DNA from: Bradyrhizobium sp. NFR13
Lineage (GTDB): Bacteria; Pseudomonadota; Alphaproteobacteria; Rhizobiales; Xanthobacteraceae
Assembly (NCBI RefSeq): GCF_900114605.1
Contig: NZ_FOTP01000002.1
Location: forward strand, 682,001 to 746,000
Direction of reading: 5' to 3'
Length of the DNA: 64,000 nt
Under the pieces are notes generated by a model, which ran no database searches, was not told the DNA's origin, and worked only from the letters and a program-made list of their open reading frames with translations. Positions 1 through 8,586 of this stretch are shown piece by piece. Position 1 is the first letter of the stretch. Each line of letters opens with the position of its first letter. Position numbers and translations under genes: made by a program.

Positions 1-1
1 A

Positions 2-118
2 CAAGCGCTGCAGAAGGACCCAGAATGGGCCGGCTACCTGAAGATCAGCGCCGAGGCCGCCTATCTCATCAGCCAGGAGAACCAGCTGATGACGCCGGTA
101 TCGTTCTTCAAGCCGTAG
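2..118 (+). CDS. NIPSNAP-like protein, C-terminal end (5' truncated)
   Basis: An open frame enters from the left edge and ends at a TAG at 116-118, leaving 38 residues. The tail reads DPEWAGYLKISAEAAYL and then ENQLMTPVSFFKP. This resembles the end of NIPSNAP-family proteins, small ferredoxin-like-fold proteins of unclear biochemical role that often sit beside catabolic genes in proteobacteria. Only the last third or so is visible, so the family call rests on the terminal motif alone. The neighbouring class II aldolase and solute receptor on the other strand converge on it and would fit a catabolic setting. Confidence 0.55.
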   Translation, partial: QALQKDPEWAGYLKISAEAAYLISQENQLMTPVSFFKP

Positions 119-240
119 GCGGACCTGCAGTCGCGCATCTGACTGCCGAACCTATGATGCGCCGCATTCTTGATGCCGCGCATCCCTTCCGTTCATCAGG
201 TGGATGCCACGCCTGCGGGCCCGGCAGCCGCGGAGCCTGC

Positions 241-303
241 TAGAGCATGATCCCGAAAAGTGGACACCGGTTTTCGGACAAGATCATGCTCTCATAGAGA
301 AAA
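241..303. repeat. Dispersed palindromic repeat, copy 1
   Basis: This unit begins TAGAGCATGATC, continues with CCCGAAAAGTGG, and closes with GGTTTTCGGACAAG and ATCATGCTCT, so its two ends are complementary. A second copy with a few substitutions lies at 26288-26349. The same sequence is familiar as a high-copy intergenic element in Bradyrhizobium and Rhodopseudomonas genomes. It lies between two convergent genes, where a folded transcript could help end transcription. Confidence 0.75.
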
Positions 304-306
304 TAG

Positions 307-343
307 CTAGAGTCTGATCCATCGAAGATGGATCAGACTCTAG
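307..343. terminator. Perfect 17-bp inverted repeat, possible bidirectional terminator
   Basis: CTAGAGTCTGATCCATC is followed by a GAA spacer and then the exact reverse complement of the first arm. The element ends 7 bases before the stop codon of the leftward aldolase gene and lies beyond the stop of the rightward NIPSNAP gene. It could serve both as a terminator, but no T-run follows the stem, so it may instead be part of the adjacent repeat element. Confidence 0.5.
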
Positions 344-350
344 CGCAAGC

Positions 351-1145
351 TCAGTTGCGATAGGACGGATCGACCCGGTCGAGCTTGCGGAGCAGCGCCG
401 GCCAGGCCAGTTCGCCGCTGAGGCCCGGAACATTGTCGCGCGGCTTCATGCGGTCATAAGTGTCCTGCAGGACCTTCTGCGGCGGCGTGATCAGCTTGGT
501 GTTGCACGACAGCGCTGCAACCTGAACCTGACAGGCCCGCTCCATCCGGAACAGCACGTTGAAAGCCGCGGCGATGGTCTTGCCGACCACCAGCAGGCCG
601 TGATTACGCAGCACCATCGCCTCGTGATTGCCGAGATGCGCGATCAGCCGTTCCCGCTCTTCTGGATTGTCCGCGATGCCCTCGAAGTCATGATAGGCGA
701 CATGAAGGAAGCGCATGCAGGTCTGCGCCACCGGCAGCAACCCGCATTCCATCGCCGATACAGCCATGCCGGCCACTGTATGAGTATGCGCGACGCAATC
801 GACATCGTGACGCGCCATGTGGATGGCACTGTGGATCACAAAGCCCGCAGCATTCACAGCGTAGTCGGACGCGTTGAACAGCGTGTTGCCGTCGAGGTCG
901 ATCTTGACGAGGCTCGACGCATCGATCTCCTCATAGAGCATGCCATATGGATTGATCAGGAACTGATCTTCCGTTCCCGGCACGCGGCAGGAGATATGGT
1001 TGGCGATCATCTCGGTCATGCCGTACATCGCCGTGAGACGGTAGCAGGCCGCGAGATTGACGCGCGACTGCCACTCCTCGGGACTGACCTGATCCTGCAC
1101 CGAACGGACGACTTTCACGGCGGGTGAGCTGACGGCTGCATTCAT
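351..1145 (-). CDS. Class II aldolase/adducin family protein
   Basis: This 264-residue protein has the class II aldolase fold. A zinc-binding HTHT lies at residues 120-123, with a third histidine in RNHGLL near residue 182. Family members cleave or decarboxylate small sugar phosphates or hydroxy acids using a metal, in the cytoplasm; the substrate here cannot be read from the sequence. The ATG at 1145 follows an AAGGGAG ribosome site at good spacing. It starts about 30 bases after the stop of the Bug-type solute receptor gene, so the two are probably one operon, with the receptor supplying a carboxylate to this enzyme. Length is normal for the family. The family call is firm; the reaction is not. 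Confidence 0.85.
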   Translation of the reverse strand: MNAAVSSPAVKVVRSVQDQVSPEEWQSRVNLAACYRLTAMYGMTEMIANHISCRVPGTEDQFLINPYGMLYEEIDASSLVKIDLDGNTLFNASDYAVNAAGFVIHSAIHMARHDVDCVAHTHTVAGMAVSAMECGLLPVAQTCMRFLHVAYHDFEGIADNPEERERLIAHLGNHEAMVLRNHGLLVVGKTIAAAFNVLFRMERACQVQVAALSCNTKLITPPQKVLQDTYDRMKPRDNVPGLSGELAWPALLRKLDRVDPSYRN

Positions 1146-1175
1146 TGATGTTCTCCCTTGATCTTGTTCATGCGG

Positions 1176-2159
1176 TCAGTCGACCGCGATGTTGGCTTCG
1201 CGAATGAGTTTGCCCAGGCGGTCGCGCTCGCTCTTCACATGGGTTTCGAGTTCTGCCGGCGTCATCGGCCACGGCTGATTGCCGATCGGCTCCATCTTCT
1301 TTGCAAATTCCGGCGTCTTGACGATGCGGGTGATGGCAGCGCTCAACCTGTCCAGTGCTGGCTGCGGCGTACCCGCGGGCGCGAAGACTGCGAACCATGT
1401 CGCGCCGACGATCGAGGGGAATCCGAGCTCCTTGAAGGTCGGCACATCAGGCAATTGCGGAAGGCGCTCCTCGGACAAGACCGCCAGCGCGCGGTACATG
1501 CCCGCCTTGTGGTTTGGCACGGTATTGGTCAGCGCCTCTACATTGCTGTCGACGATGCCCGCAAGCATGTCGTTCATCGCCGGCGCAGCACCGCGATAGT
1601 GTACATGCTGCAGCTTCACGCCGAGTCCGCGGGCCACGATCTCACCCATGAGGTGCACGGTGCTGCCCGGTCCGTTGGTGGCATTGTTGACCTTGCTCGG
1701 ATTGGCCAGCGCATAGGCACGAAACGCCGCGACGTCGGCGGCCGGAAAGTCCTTCTTCACGACGAAGGCAAACGGCACCTTCACCACCATCGCGACCGGC
1801 GCAAAGTCCTCGAGCTTGTATTTGATGGAGGCCAGCAGATGCGGGTTGGTCGTGAAGGTCGTCGCGCTGGCGAATAGAAGCGTGTAACCGTCCTTGTCGG
1901 CACCGGCCACGACTTGCGCACCGATCGACGTGCTGGCGCCGCCGCGGTTCTCGATCACCACCTGCTTGCCGAGTTCGGCACTGAGCTGTTCGGTGAGGAT
2001 GCGCGCGACAATGTCGGTCGTTCCGCCCGGCGGAAATGGCACGACCATCGTGATGTTGCGATCGGGATATTGCTGCGCCTGCCCCGGCGCTATCGCGAAC
2101 AGCGATGCGGCAAGGACCGCAGCGATGGCAAACCATCGCCCCTTCTTGTTGTTGCTCAC
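1176..2159 (-). CDS. Tripartite tricarboxylate transporter (Bug family) substrate-binding protein
   Basis: This 327-residue periplasmic binding protein belongs to the Bug/TctC family. It has an N-terminal signal peptide ending near GQAQ, then DRNITMVVPFPPGGTTDIVA and the later AGADKDGYTLLFAS block, both typical of the family. Such receptors bind carboxylates for TctA/TctB permeases, although many are orphans, as here. I chose the GTG at 2159 because an AAGGGAG site lies just upstream; an ATG 48 bases further up would add a non-signal-like leader. The class II aldolase follows 30 bases downstream. The ligand is unknown. Confidence 0.85.
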   Translation of the reverse strand: MSNNKKGRWFAIAAVLAASLFAIAPGQAQQYPDRNITMVVPFPPGGTTDIVARILTEQLSAELGKQVVIENRGGASTSIGAQVVAGADKDGYTLLFASATTFTTNPHLLASIKYKLEDFAPVAMVVKVPFAFVVKKDFPAADVAAFRAYALANPSKVNNATNGPGSTVHLMGEIVARGLGVKLQHVHYRGAAPAMNDMLAGIVDSNVEALTNTVPNHKAGMYRALAVLSEERLPQLPDVPTFKELGFPSIVGATWFAVFAPAGTPQPALDRLSAAITRIVKTPEFAKKMEPIGNQPWPMTPAELETHVKSERDRLGKLIREANIAVD

Positions 2160-2321
2160 GTTTTCTCCCTTTGCGCCGGTCCATTGGGCTTTCGCCTGGA
2201 ACGACATTTTCGGGAGAGGCTAAAACAAGAGTCCGGCCGATGCGACGACTAAATAAGCCGGGCAGCTATCGGATTACACGGGACGCGCAATCGACGAACG
2301 GGACGCTGCCGTCTCGGTGAA

Positions 2322-2651
2322 TCAATGCACGGCGGCGTTCGAAAACAGGTTGATCACGATCACGCCGGAGACGATCAGGCCGAGACCGCACAGCGCCGCC
2401 GGATCGAGCTTCTGTCCCTGAAAAGCCCAGGCGATGCCGGTCACCAGTACAATGCCGATACCGGACCAGATCGCGTAGGCAACGCCGGTCGGGATGTCGC
2501 GCAAGGCAATGGACAGAAAATAGAATGACACGGCATAGCCCGCCATCGTCACCAGCGACGGCACCGGTTTGCTGAAGCCATCGGAGAGCTTGAGGAAGCT
2601 GGTGGCAATCACTTCGCACAGGATGGCGATGGTGAGATAAGCATAGGTCAT
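2322..2651 (-). CDS. Small multidrug resistance (SMR/EmrE-type) efflux protein
   Basis: This 109-residue inner-membrane protein has four predicted transmembrane segments. The essential glutamate is E13 in CEVIAT, and the AYAIWSGIGIV segment is the family's third-helix signature. SMR proteins work as antiparallel dimers, exchanging protons for cationic drugs or guanidinium-like compounds. Its ATG overlaps the stop codon of the upstream 84-residue gene in an ATGA arrangement, so translation is probably coupled. That gene directly follows an RND pump gene, making this the last gene of a combined efflux operon. The family call is strong; the substrate cannot be told. Confidence 0.9.
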   Translation of the reverse strand: MTYAYLTIAILCEVIATSFLKLSDGFSKPVPSLVTMAGYAVSFYFLSIALRDIPTGVAYAIWSGIGIVLVTGIAWAFQGQKLDPAALCGLGLIVSGVIVINLFSNAAVH

Positions 2652-2902
2652 GATGCACGCCCGTTGCTGGCCGCTCCGGATTTGCCGGACACGCGTTCGA
2701 GATAATCGCGATGGATGGCCTGCACCGTGATGCGGTCGTCGAACTTAACCCGCAGGCTATTCCGCGTGCCCATCCCGACAATGACACCCTCGCGGCTGCC
2801 ATAGGTCGGGTGCCGCTCCAGACCGAACGCGTTCATGCGCACGCGGTCGCCGTAGTTCAGCCAGTCCGGATCGAGATCCTGTTCGTAAGGCATGCGGCGC
2901 AT
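2648..2902 (-). CDS. Conserved hypothetical protein (84 aa) in the efflux operon
   Basis: This short soluble protein has no signal peptide or membrane segment. Its middle (YGDRVRMNAFGLERH, then REGVIVGMGTRNSLRVKFDD) is beta-rich with a glycine turn. This resembles small KOW- or SH3-like barrels, though I do not assign it to a family. The ATG at 2902 has an excellent AGGAG site. It lies nine bases after the RND pump's stop, and its own stop overlaps the SMR start. The tight packing indicates one transcript. Function unknown; a nucleic-acid or protein-binding adaptor is possible but speculative. Confidence 0.75.
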   Translation of the reverse strand: MRRMPYEQDLDPDWLNYGDRVRMNAFGLERHPTYGSREGVIVGMGTRNSLRVKFDDRITVQAIHRDYLERVSGKSGAASNGRAS

Positions 2903-2911
2903 GTGCAGCTC

Positions 2912-5900
2912 CTACATTGCGGTCGGACGCGGCGCGCCGTCTTGCGACGTCGCCGCCTCTTCATCTTCAGAACCGTGCCGGACCTGCTTCACTGGCATGC
3001 GCTTCAGCACGAACACGTAAAACACCGGCACGAACAGCACCGCGAGCACGGTGGCCGAGATCATTCCCCCGAGTACACCGGTGCCGATGGCGTTCTGGCT
3101 GCCGGCGCTTGCGCCGGTCGCAATCGCCAGCGGCGTCACGCCGAGAATGAAAGCCAGTGAGGTCATCAGGATCGGCCGGAAGCGGATGAATGCGGCCTCG
3201 ATCGCCGCCTCGCGCAGCGATTTGCCCTCGGCATGCAACTCCCTGGCGAATTCTACGATCAGAATCGCATTCTTCGCTGATAGACCGATGATGGCGATGA
3301 GACCGACCTTGAAATAGATGTCGTTCGGCATGTCCCGCAGCATCACCGCGAGCAGTGATCCGATGATGCCGAGCGGCACCACCAGCATCACCGACAGCGG
3401 AATCGACCAGCTCTCATAGAGCGCGGCGAGCAGAAGGAACACGAACAGCACGCTGAGCCCAAGCAGGAACGGTGCCTGATTGCCTGACTCGATCTCCTGC
3501 TGCGACTGCCCCGCCCATTGATAGCCGAAGCCATCGGGCAGTTGCGCGACCAGCCGCTCCATCTCCTTGATGGCGTCGCCGGACGAATGACCCGGCGCGG
3601 CATCGCCGGCGATGCGGATCGACGGATAACCATTGAACCCGACCACCTGCACCGGCCCCTTCGCCCATTCGGTGCGCGCGAAGGCGGACAGCGGCACCAT
3701 GCCGCCGCTGGCATTGCGGACGTTCAGCTTCAGCAGATCGTCGGCCTGCATGCGCCGATCGTCCTCTGCCTGCACGGTGACACGCTGCATGCGGCCTGCA
3801 TTGGGGAAGTCGTTGACATAGGACGAGCCGAGACTGGCCGAGACCGTCGTGTTGATGTCGGCAAAAGAGACACCGAACGTGTTGGCCTTCTCGCGGTCGA
3901 TGACAAGATTGAGTTGCGCCGAATTGGACAGGCCTTCGATACGAAGCCCGACCAGCACGGAACTCTTGGCTCCCGCCGCCATCAACTGGCTGGCCGCAGC
4001 GGACAATGCGGCGGAGCCGCGGTTGCTGCGGTCCTGCAGGCGGAAGGTGAAGCCGGTGGAATTGCCGAGGCCTTCGATCGGCGGCGGCGACAGCGCAAAT
4101 GCAGTCGCATCGCCGATCTTGGCGAATTCGGCATTGGCACGGTTGACGATGGCTGGTGCGGCATCCTTCGTCCCGCGCTCGCTCCAGTCCTTCAGTGTCG
4201 GGAATGCGATGCCGGAGCTGAGGCCGTTACCGGAGAAGCTGAATCCCAGCACCGAGAATACGCTGGCGACACCCTCCTCCTTCATGAACACGGTCTCGAC
4301 CTGCTTTACCGACTCCAGCGTGCGCGTCTGGCTCGCTTCCGGTGGCGCCTGGATATCGACGATCACATAGCCCTGGTCTTCGGTCGGCAGGAAGCCGGAC
4401 GGCAGCCGCACATAAGCCCAGCCGAGCCCGATCAGCAGGGCGAGATAGACCACCATGATGCGTCCGGTGCGACCGGTCGCCCACGCGACGGACGACCGGT
4501 AACGTCCCGCCAGAGCGTCAAATCTGCGATTGAACCAGCCGAAGAAGCCGCCCTTCTCGTGATGCGCCTTGGCGATCGGCTTCAGGAACGTGGCGCACAG
4601 TGCCGGCGTCAGCGTCAGCGCCAGGAAGCCCGAAAACAGGATCGATACCACCATGGTCAGGCTGAACTGCCGGTAGATGATGCCGACCGCGCCCGGAAAG
4701 AACGCCATCGGCACGAACACCGCCGTCAGCACCAGCGTGATGCCGACGATGGCGCCGCTGATCTGCTTCATGGCCTTGCGCGTCGCCGCGCGTGGCGACA
4801 AGCCTTCCTGCGCCATCAGCCGCTCGACATTCTCCACCACGACGATGGCGTCATCGACGAGAATGCCGATCGCCAGCACCATGGCGAACATGGTCAGCAC
4901 ATTGATGGAGAAGCCCGTCGCGAACATCACCGCGCAAGTACCAAGTAGCGCGATCGGCACCACGATGGTGGGGATCAGCGTGTAACGGATGTTCTGCAGG
5001 AACAGGAACATCACGATGAAGACGAGACCGATCGCCTCCGCCAGCGTGTGCAGCACCTTCTCGATCGACGCCTTGACGAAGGGCGTCGTGTCATAGGGGA
5101 TTTCGTAGGTCAGCCCCTTCGGAAAGAACTTCGCGAGCTCCTTCATCTTGGCATTGACCGCCTCGGAGGTCGCCAGCGCGTTGCCGGTCGCCGACATCTG
5201 CACGCCGATGGCTGCTGCCGCCTTGCCGTTCAGACGGCTGGCGAAATTATAGTCCTCGCCGCCGACCTCGACCCGCGCCACGTCGCGCAACCGTACCGAC
5301 GATCCGTCGCGATTGGCCCGCAGCACGATGGCAGCGAACTCATCGGGCGTGCCGAGTTGTCCCTTCACCAGCACCGGTGCCGAGACTTCCTGCGATATCG
5401 GATTCGGCGTCGCGCCGATGCGACCCGCCGAGACCTGTGCGTTCTGTGCCGTGATCGCCGCAGTAATGTCGGCCGAGGTGAGACCGAGGCCGAGCATCTT
5501 GTCGGGATCGATCCAGACGCGCATCGAGCGCTGGGTGCCGAACAACTGCGCCTTGCCGACACCCGGCACGCGGCGGATTTCGCTCAGCACATTGCGCGTG
5601 ATGTAGTCGCCGAGGCCGATACTGTCGATCGAGCCATCGATGGACTGCATGGAAATGAACAACAGGAACGCGATCGAACCTTCCTCGACGATGATGCCCT
5701 GCTGGGTCACCGCCCGCGGCAGCCGCGATTCCACGCGGCGGATGCGGTTCTGCACATCCACCGTCGCCTGCGCGATGGTCGTGCCCGGCTGGAACGTGAC
5801 GTCGATCTGGATCGCGCCGGTCGCGTCTGCCGTGGACTCGAAATACATCAGGCCGGGAATGCCGTTGAGCTGATCCTCGATCAGGCGTGTGACACCCTGA

Positions 5901-6073
5901 TAGATCTCCTCCGACGACGCGCCGGGATAATTGGTGGAGATCGCAATGCGCGGTGGCGCGATGTTCGGATATTGCGCGACTGGCAAATTCGGAATCGCCA
6001 GTGCACCGGCGATCATGATGAAGATGGCGACCACCCAGGCAAAGATCGGCCGCGCGATGAAGAAATTGGACAT
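2912..6073 (-). CDS. RND multidrug efflux pump, inner-membrane permease (HAE1/AcrB type)
   Basis: This is a full-length permease of 1053 residues, starting MSNFFIARPIFAWVVA as HAE1-class pumps usually do. Transmembrane segment 4 carries the proton-relay aspartate pair in ILVDDAIVVVENVER, and a second helix bundle lies in the C-terminal half. The protein would form a trimer using the proton gradient to move drugs, bile salts or similar compounds from periplasm to outside through a TolC-type channel, which is not encoded nearby. An ATG 39 bases upstream would place the start inside the adaptor gene; the chosen start has an AAGTAAGG site. It lies 12 bases after the adaptor gene and is followed by the 84-residue gene and an SMR pump. 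Confidence 0.92.
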   Translation of the reverse strand: MSNFFIARPIFAWVVAIFIMIAGALAIPNLPVAQYPNIAPPRIAISTNYPGASSEEIYQGVTRLIEDQLNGIPGLMYFESTADATGAIQIDVTFQPGTTIAQATVDVQNRIRRVESRLPRAVTQQGIIVEEGSIAFLLFISMQSIDGSIDSIGLGDYITRNVLSEIRRVPGVGKAQLFGTQRSMRVWIDPDKMLGLGLTSADITAAITAQNAQVSAGRIGATPNPISQEVSAPVLVKGQLGTPDEFAAIVLRANRDGSSVRLRDVARVEVGGEDYNFASRLNGKAAAAIGVQMSATGNALATSEAVNAKMKELAKFFPKGLTYEIPYDTTPFVKASIEKVLHTLAEAIGLVFIVMFLFLQNIRYTLIPTIVVPIALLGTCAVMFATGFSINVLTMFAMVLAIGILVDDAIVVVENVERLMAQEGLSPRAATRKAMKQISGAIVGITLVLTAVFVPMAFFPGAVGIIYRQFSLTMVVSILFSGFLALTLTPALCATFLKPIAKAHHEKGGFFGWFNRRFDALAGRYRSSVAWATGRTGRIMVVYLALLIGLGWAYVRLPSGFLPTEDQGYVIVDIQAPPEASQTRTLESVKQVETVFMKEEGVASVFSVLGFSFSGNGLSSGIAFPTLKDWSERGTKDAAPAIVNRANAEFAKIGDATAFALSPPPIEGLGNSTGFTFRLQDRSNRGSAALSAAASQLMAAGAKSSVLVGLRIEGLSNSAQLNLVIDREKANTFGVSFADINTTVSASLGSSYVNDFPNAGRMQRVTVQAEDDRRMQADDLLKLNVRNASGGMVPLSAFARTEWAKGPVQVVGFNGYPSIRIAGDAAPGHSSGDAIKEMERLVAQLPDGFGYQWAGQSQQEIESGNQAPFLLGLSVLFVFLLLAALYESWSIPLSVMLVVPLGIIGSLLAVMLRDMPNDIYFKVGLIAIIGLSAKNAILIVEFARELHAEGKSLREAAIEAAFIRFRPILMTSLAFILGVTPLAIATGASAGSQNAIGTGVLGGMISATVLAVLFVPVFYVFVLKRMPVKQVRHGSEDEEAATSQDGAPRPTAM

Positions 6074-6084
6074 CTGCGCGCGCC

Positions 6085-7230
6085 TTACTTCGCTGCCGTC
6101 TGACTGCGCCACGGCTTCGGATCGACCAGCGCGCCCGGCGCCAGCGTCTGGAAGCCTTCCACGACGACGCTTTCACCAGCATTCAGACCGCTCTTGATGA
6201 TCCAGCGACCGTTGACGAGACGCGCCGGTGTCACGCTGCGCAACTCGGCCTTGCGCTCGGCATTGACAACATAAAGCTGCGCCTGACCGCCGGGATCGCG
6301 CTGCAATGCGCGCTCGGGCACCGACAGTGCGTCCTTCTGCTCGCCCTGTACGATCTGCACGCGCACATACATGCCCGGCAGCAGGTCGCCATCGGGATTG
6401 GGAAACTCACCGCGCAGGGTGACTTGCCCCGTCGTTGCATCCACCGCAGCTTCGGAGAACAGCAGGCGACCGTGTTGGGCATATTCCGAGCCATCGTCGA
6501 ATTTGAGCCGGACATCTGCCGAGGCAACACCCTGCTCCCTGGAACTCGCCTGCGCGGCGCGCTTCAAGGTCAGCAGCTCGTTCGCGGATTGCGTAAAGTC
6601 GGCATAGACGGGTTCGAGTTGCTGGATCGTGGCCAGGCTCTCGCTGCTGCCCACAGTCACAAGCGCACCTTCGGTGATCAGGGCCCGCCCGATGCGTCCG
6701 GTAATTGGCGCGCGGACTTCCGTATATTGCAGATCCAGTTGCGCAGCTTCCAACCCTGCACGGGCGGAAGCTTCATCGGCCTCGGCCTGCGCAAGCTCGG
6801 CAACGGCGCGGTCGTAGAGCTGGCCGGTGGTGACATCGCGCTCCTTGAGCTGCGTCTGTCGCTCGGCCTGCTGTTTCGCGAGCACGCGGGTGGCTTCGGC
6901 GCGCTGCAGTGCTGCCTTGGCGCTGTTCACACGTACGCGGAAGGGCGCTGGATCGATGCGATATAGCACATCGCCCTCGCGTACGATCGTCCCCTGCTTG
7001 AACACGCGCTCGATCAGAATGCCCGCAACCCGGGGCCGCACCTCGGCAATCCGTGTCGGCGCAATACGGCCCGGCAGATCATTGACGATCCGAAGCGTCT
7101 CCGGGACCACGGACACCACGCTGACTGCCACCGCCGGCGCCGCCTGCCCTGAGGCGGCCTGCTTGTCGTCACCGCAGCCCACCAGCATCAAAGACAGCGC
7201 CATTGCTCCGGCGGCACGGACATGAAACAT
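6085..7230 (-). CDS. RND efflux periplasmic adaptor subunit (AcrA/MexA type lipoprotein)
   Basis: The N-terminus is a lipoprotein signal with lipobox LVGC, giving a lipidated cysteine near residue 19. A membrane-fusion-protein layout follows: a lipoyl half-motif (GRIAPTRIAEVRPRVAG), a long coiled-coil alpha-hairpin rich in Ala, Gln and Glu, the second lipoyl half (YTEVRAPITGRIGRAL), and a beta-barrel domain. It links the RND permease to an outer-membrane channel. I chose the ATG at 7230 because GAGAAG lies just upstream; a GTG at 7245 is the alternative. It is the first gene of the operon and faces a divergent TetR gene, with a probable operator between. Confidence 0.88.
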   Translation of the reverse strand: MFHVRAAGAMALSLMLVGCGDDKQAASGQAAPAVAVSVVSVVPETLRIVNDLPGRIAPTRIAEVRPRVAGILIERVFKQGTIVREGDVLYRIDPAPFRVRVNSAKAALQRAEATRVLAKQQAERQTQLKERDVTTGQLYDRAVAELAQAEADEASARAGLEAAQLDLQYTEVRAPITGRIGRALITEGALVTVGSSESLATIQQLEPVYADFTQSANELLTLKRAAQASSREQGVASADVRLKFDDGSEYAQHGRLLFSEAAVDATTGQVTLRGEFPNPDGDLLPGMYVRVQIVQGEQKDALSVPERALQRDPGGQAQLYVVNAERKAELRSVTPARLVNGRWIIKSGLNAGESVVVEGFQTLAPGALVDPKPWRSQTAAK

Positions 7231-7330
7231 CGACTTCTCAAGCACTTACGTCACCATTGATTGGATCTGGCCGGCATCCCGCAGCGGCGCGGACGGCCCC
7301 AAAACACATTCGACTCGCGGAGTCAGAGCA

Positions 7331-7354
7331 GAAACATACCGCGCGGTCGGTTTC
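7331..7354. promoter_or_regulatory. Probable TetR-type operator
   Basis: Two 12-base halves, GAAACATACCGC and GCGGTCGGTTTC, are inverted copies of each other with 10 of 12 positions matching. The layout AAAC-NN-ACCG, then CGGT-NN-GTTT, resembles operators of TetR regulators controlling RND pumps. It sits in the gap between the divergent adaptor operon and the TetR gene, where one bound repressor could control both. Confidence 0.7.
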
Positions 7355-7443
7355 TTTTCAACCCGATACTTCGCATCGCAGCAACGCCGGGCCGCCCACT
7401 AAATGCGCTTGCCAGCGCAGATGCCGCTCGGCCAGATGACCGC

Positions 7444-7998
7444 ATGAGCGAAGCCTATGAACGCAAGAAGCAGCCTGAACTGGTTCGACGCACCCTGATC
7501 GATTGCGCCGCGCATTTGGCGATCGAACGCGGACTGCAGGCCGTCACCGTGCAGGCAGTCGCCGACGCCGCCGGTGTCACCAAGGGTGGTCTGTTTCATC
7601 ACTTCCCCAGCAAGGAGAAACTGATCGACGCCGTCCTCAAAGATCAGATCGACAAATTCGACGCCGCCATCGAAGCAACGCTGGCACAGGATGGCCAGGG
7701 CTATGGTTGCTTCACCCGTGCCTATATCGTCGCGACACTCTCGATGGCGGAGTTTGCACCTGCCCTCGAATCCACTTGCGTCGCCCTGCTCACCGAGCCG
7801 GTCGCACGCAAGCAATGGTCCGACTGGCTACGTGCACGACTGGCACGTCATCACGCCACTGATGCCGCGCCGGAGCTGGAGATCGTTCGCTACGCTGCCG
7901 ACGGCGTCTGGCTCGCCGACCTGCAGCAACTGCCGGCGGATCTGCGTATGGATCGCGACGAGCTGCGCAAGCGACTGATCGCAATGGCGACCAAATAG
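7444..7998 (+). CDS. TetR/AcrR family transcriptional regulator
   Basis: This 184-residue protein has an N-terminal TetR helix-turn-helix near residues 30-55 (AVADAAGVTKGGLFHHFPSK). The C-terminal helical half is the likely ligand-binding and dimer domain. The reading frame stays open 180 bases further upstream, but that part is poor in coding character and lies over the operator, so I chose the ATG at 7444; no strong ribosome site supports either start. It is transcribed away from the RND operon and probably represses both that operon and itself. The inducer is unknown. Confidence 0.87.
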   Translation: MSEAYERKKQPELVRRTLIDCAAHLAIERGLQAVTVQAVADAAGVTKGGLFHHFPSKEKLIDAVLKDQIDKFDAAIEATLAQDGQGYGCFTRAYIVATLSMAEFAPALESTCVALLTEPVARKQWSDWLRARLARHHATDAAPELEIVRYAADGVWLADLQQLPADLRMDRDELRKRLIAMATK

Positions 7999-8108
7999 AC
8001 CTCACCCGTCGACATATGCACGCAAGGGAGCTCAGCACCGCGTCAGGGGACGATGTGCGAGATCGGTGCACGGTCTATCTCCACGTCTCCTGATGATACG
8101 AGATTCCC

Positions 8109-8573
8109 GTGACTGACATATCGCCGACGCCCTGTGCCGCGCTGGATCCATCCTTCTTCCAGCTTCTGACGAACAGTTTTGCCCGCACGGTCGGCAAACC
8201 GCTCGTCACCAGCAATCAGGATGTGGCGTGGCTCTACAATGACGCACCATTCGCGGTGCTCGCACATAACACCGCCACCGATCCGATGTTCGTCTATGCC
8301 AACAGAACCGCGCAGCGTTGCTTCGAATATAGTTGGGAAGAACTCATCACCTTCCCCTCGCGGCTGTCGGCAGAAGCGCCCAATCGCGATGAACGCCAAC
8401 GCCTGCTCGACGCCGTCGCGCGCAACGGCTTCATCGACAATTATCGCGGGTTGCGGATCGCAAAGTCCGGCCGTCGCTTCTGGATCGAAGGCGGCATTGT
8501 CTGGGAACTGAGCGACGAGAACGGCGAACGACGCGGTCAGGCGGCGCTGTTCGCCTCATGGACGGATGTGTAA
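8109..8573 (+). CDS. MEKHLA domain-containing (PAS-like) protein
   Basis: This 154-residue soluble protein matches the MEKHLA domain, a PAS-related sensory fold. Typical features are AVLAHNTATDPMFVYANRTAQRCFEY, then the segment from LPSR-like residues to EAPNRDERQRLLDAV, and the closing GQAALFASW. In other proteins the domain follows HD-ZIP III or kinase modules; bacterial stand-alone copies have no settled function. The start is a GTG with weak ribosome-site support. It is downstream of the TetR gene but 110 bases away, and converges with the GntR gene, so it is probably a separate unit. Confidence 0.8.
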   Translation: MTDISPTPCAALDPSFFQLLTNSFARTVGKPLVTSNQDVAWLYNDAPFAVLAHNTATDPMFVYANRTAQRCFEYSWEELITFPSRLSAEAPNRDERQRLLDAVARNGFIDNYRGLRIAKSGRRFWIEGGIVWELSDENGERRGQAALFASWTDV

Positions 8574-8586
8574 GCCGCAATAGCGG

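Noticed and set aside
3518-4948. An open frame of 476 codons on the + strand
   Set aside because: Antisense to the first RND permease, with shadow-frame composition.
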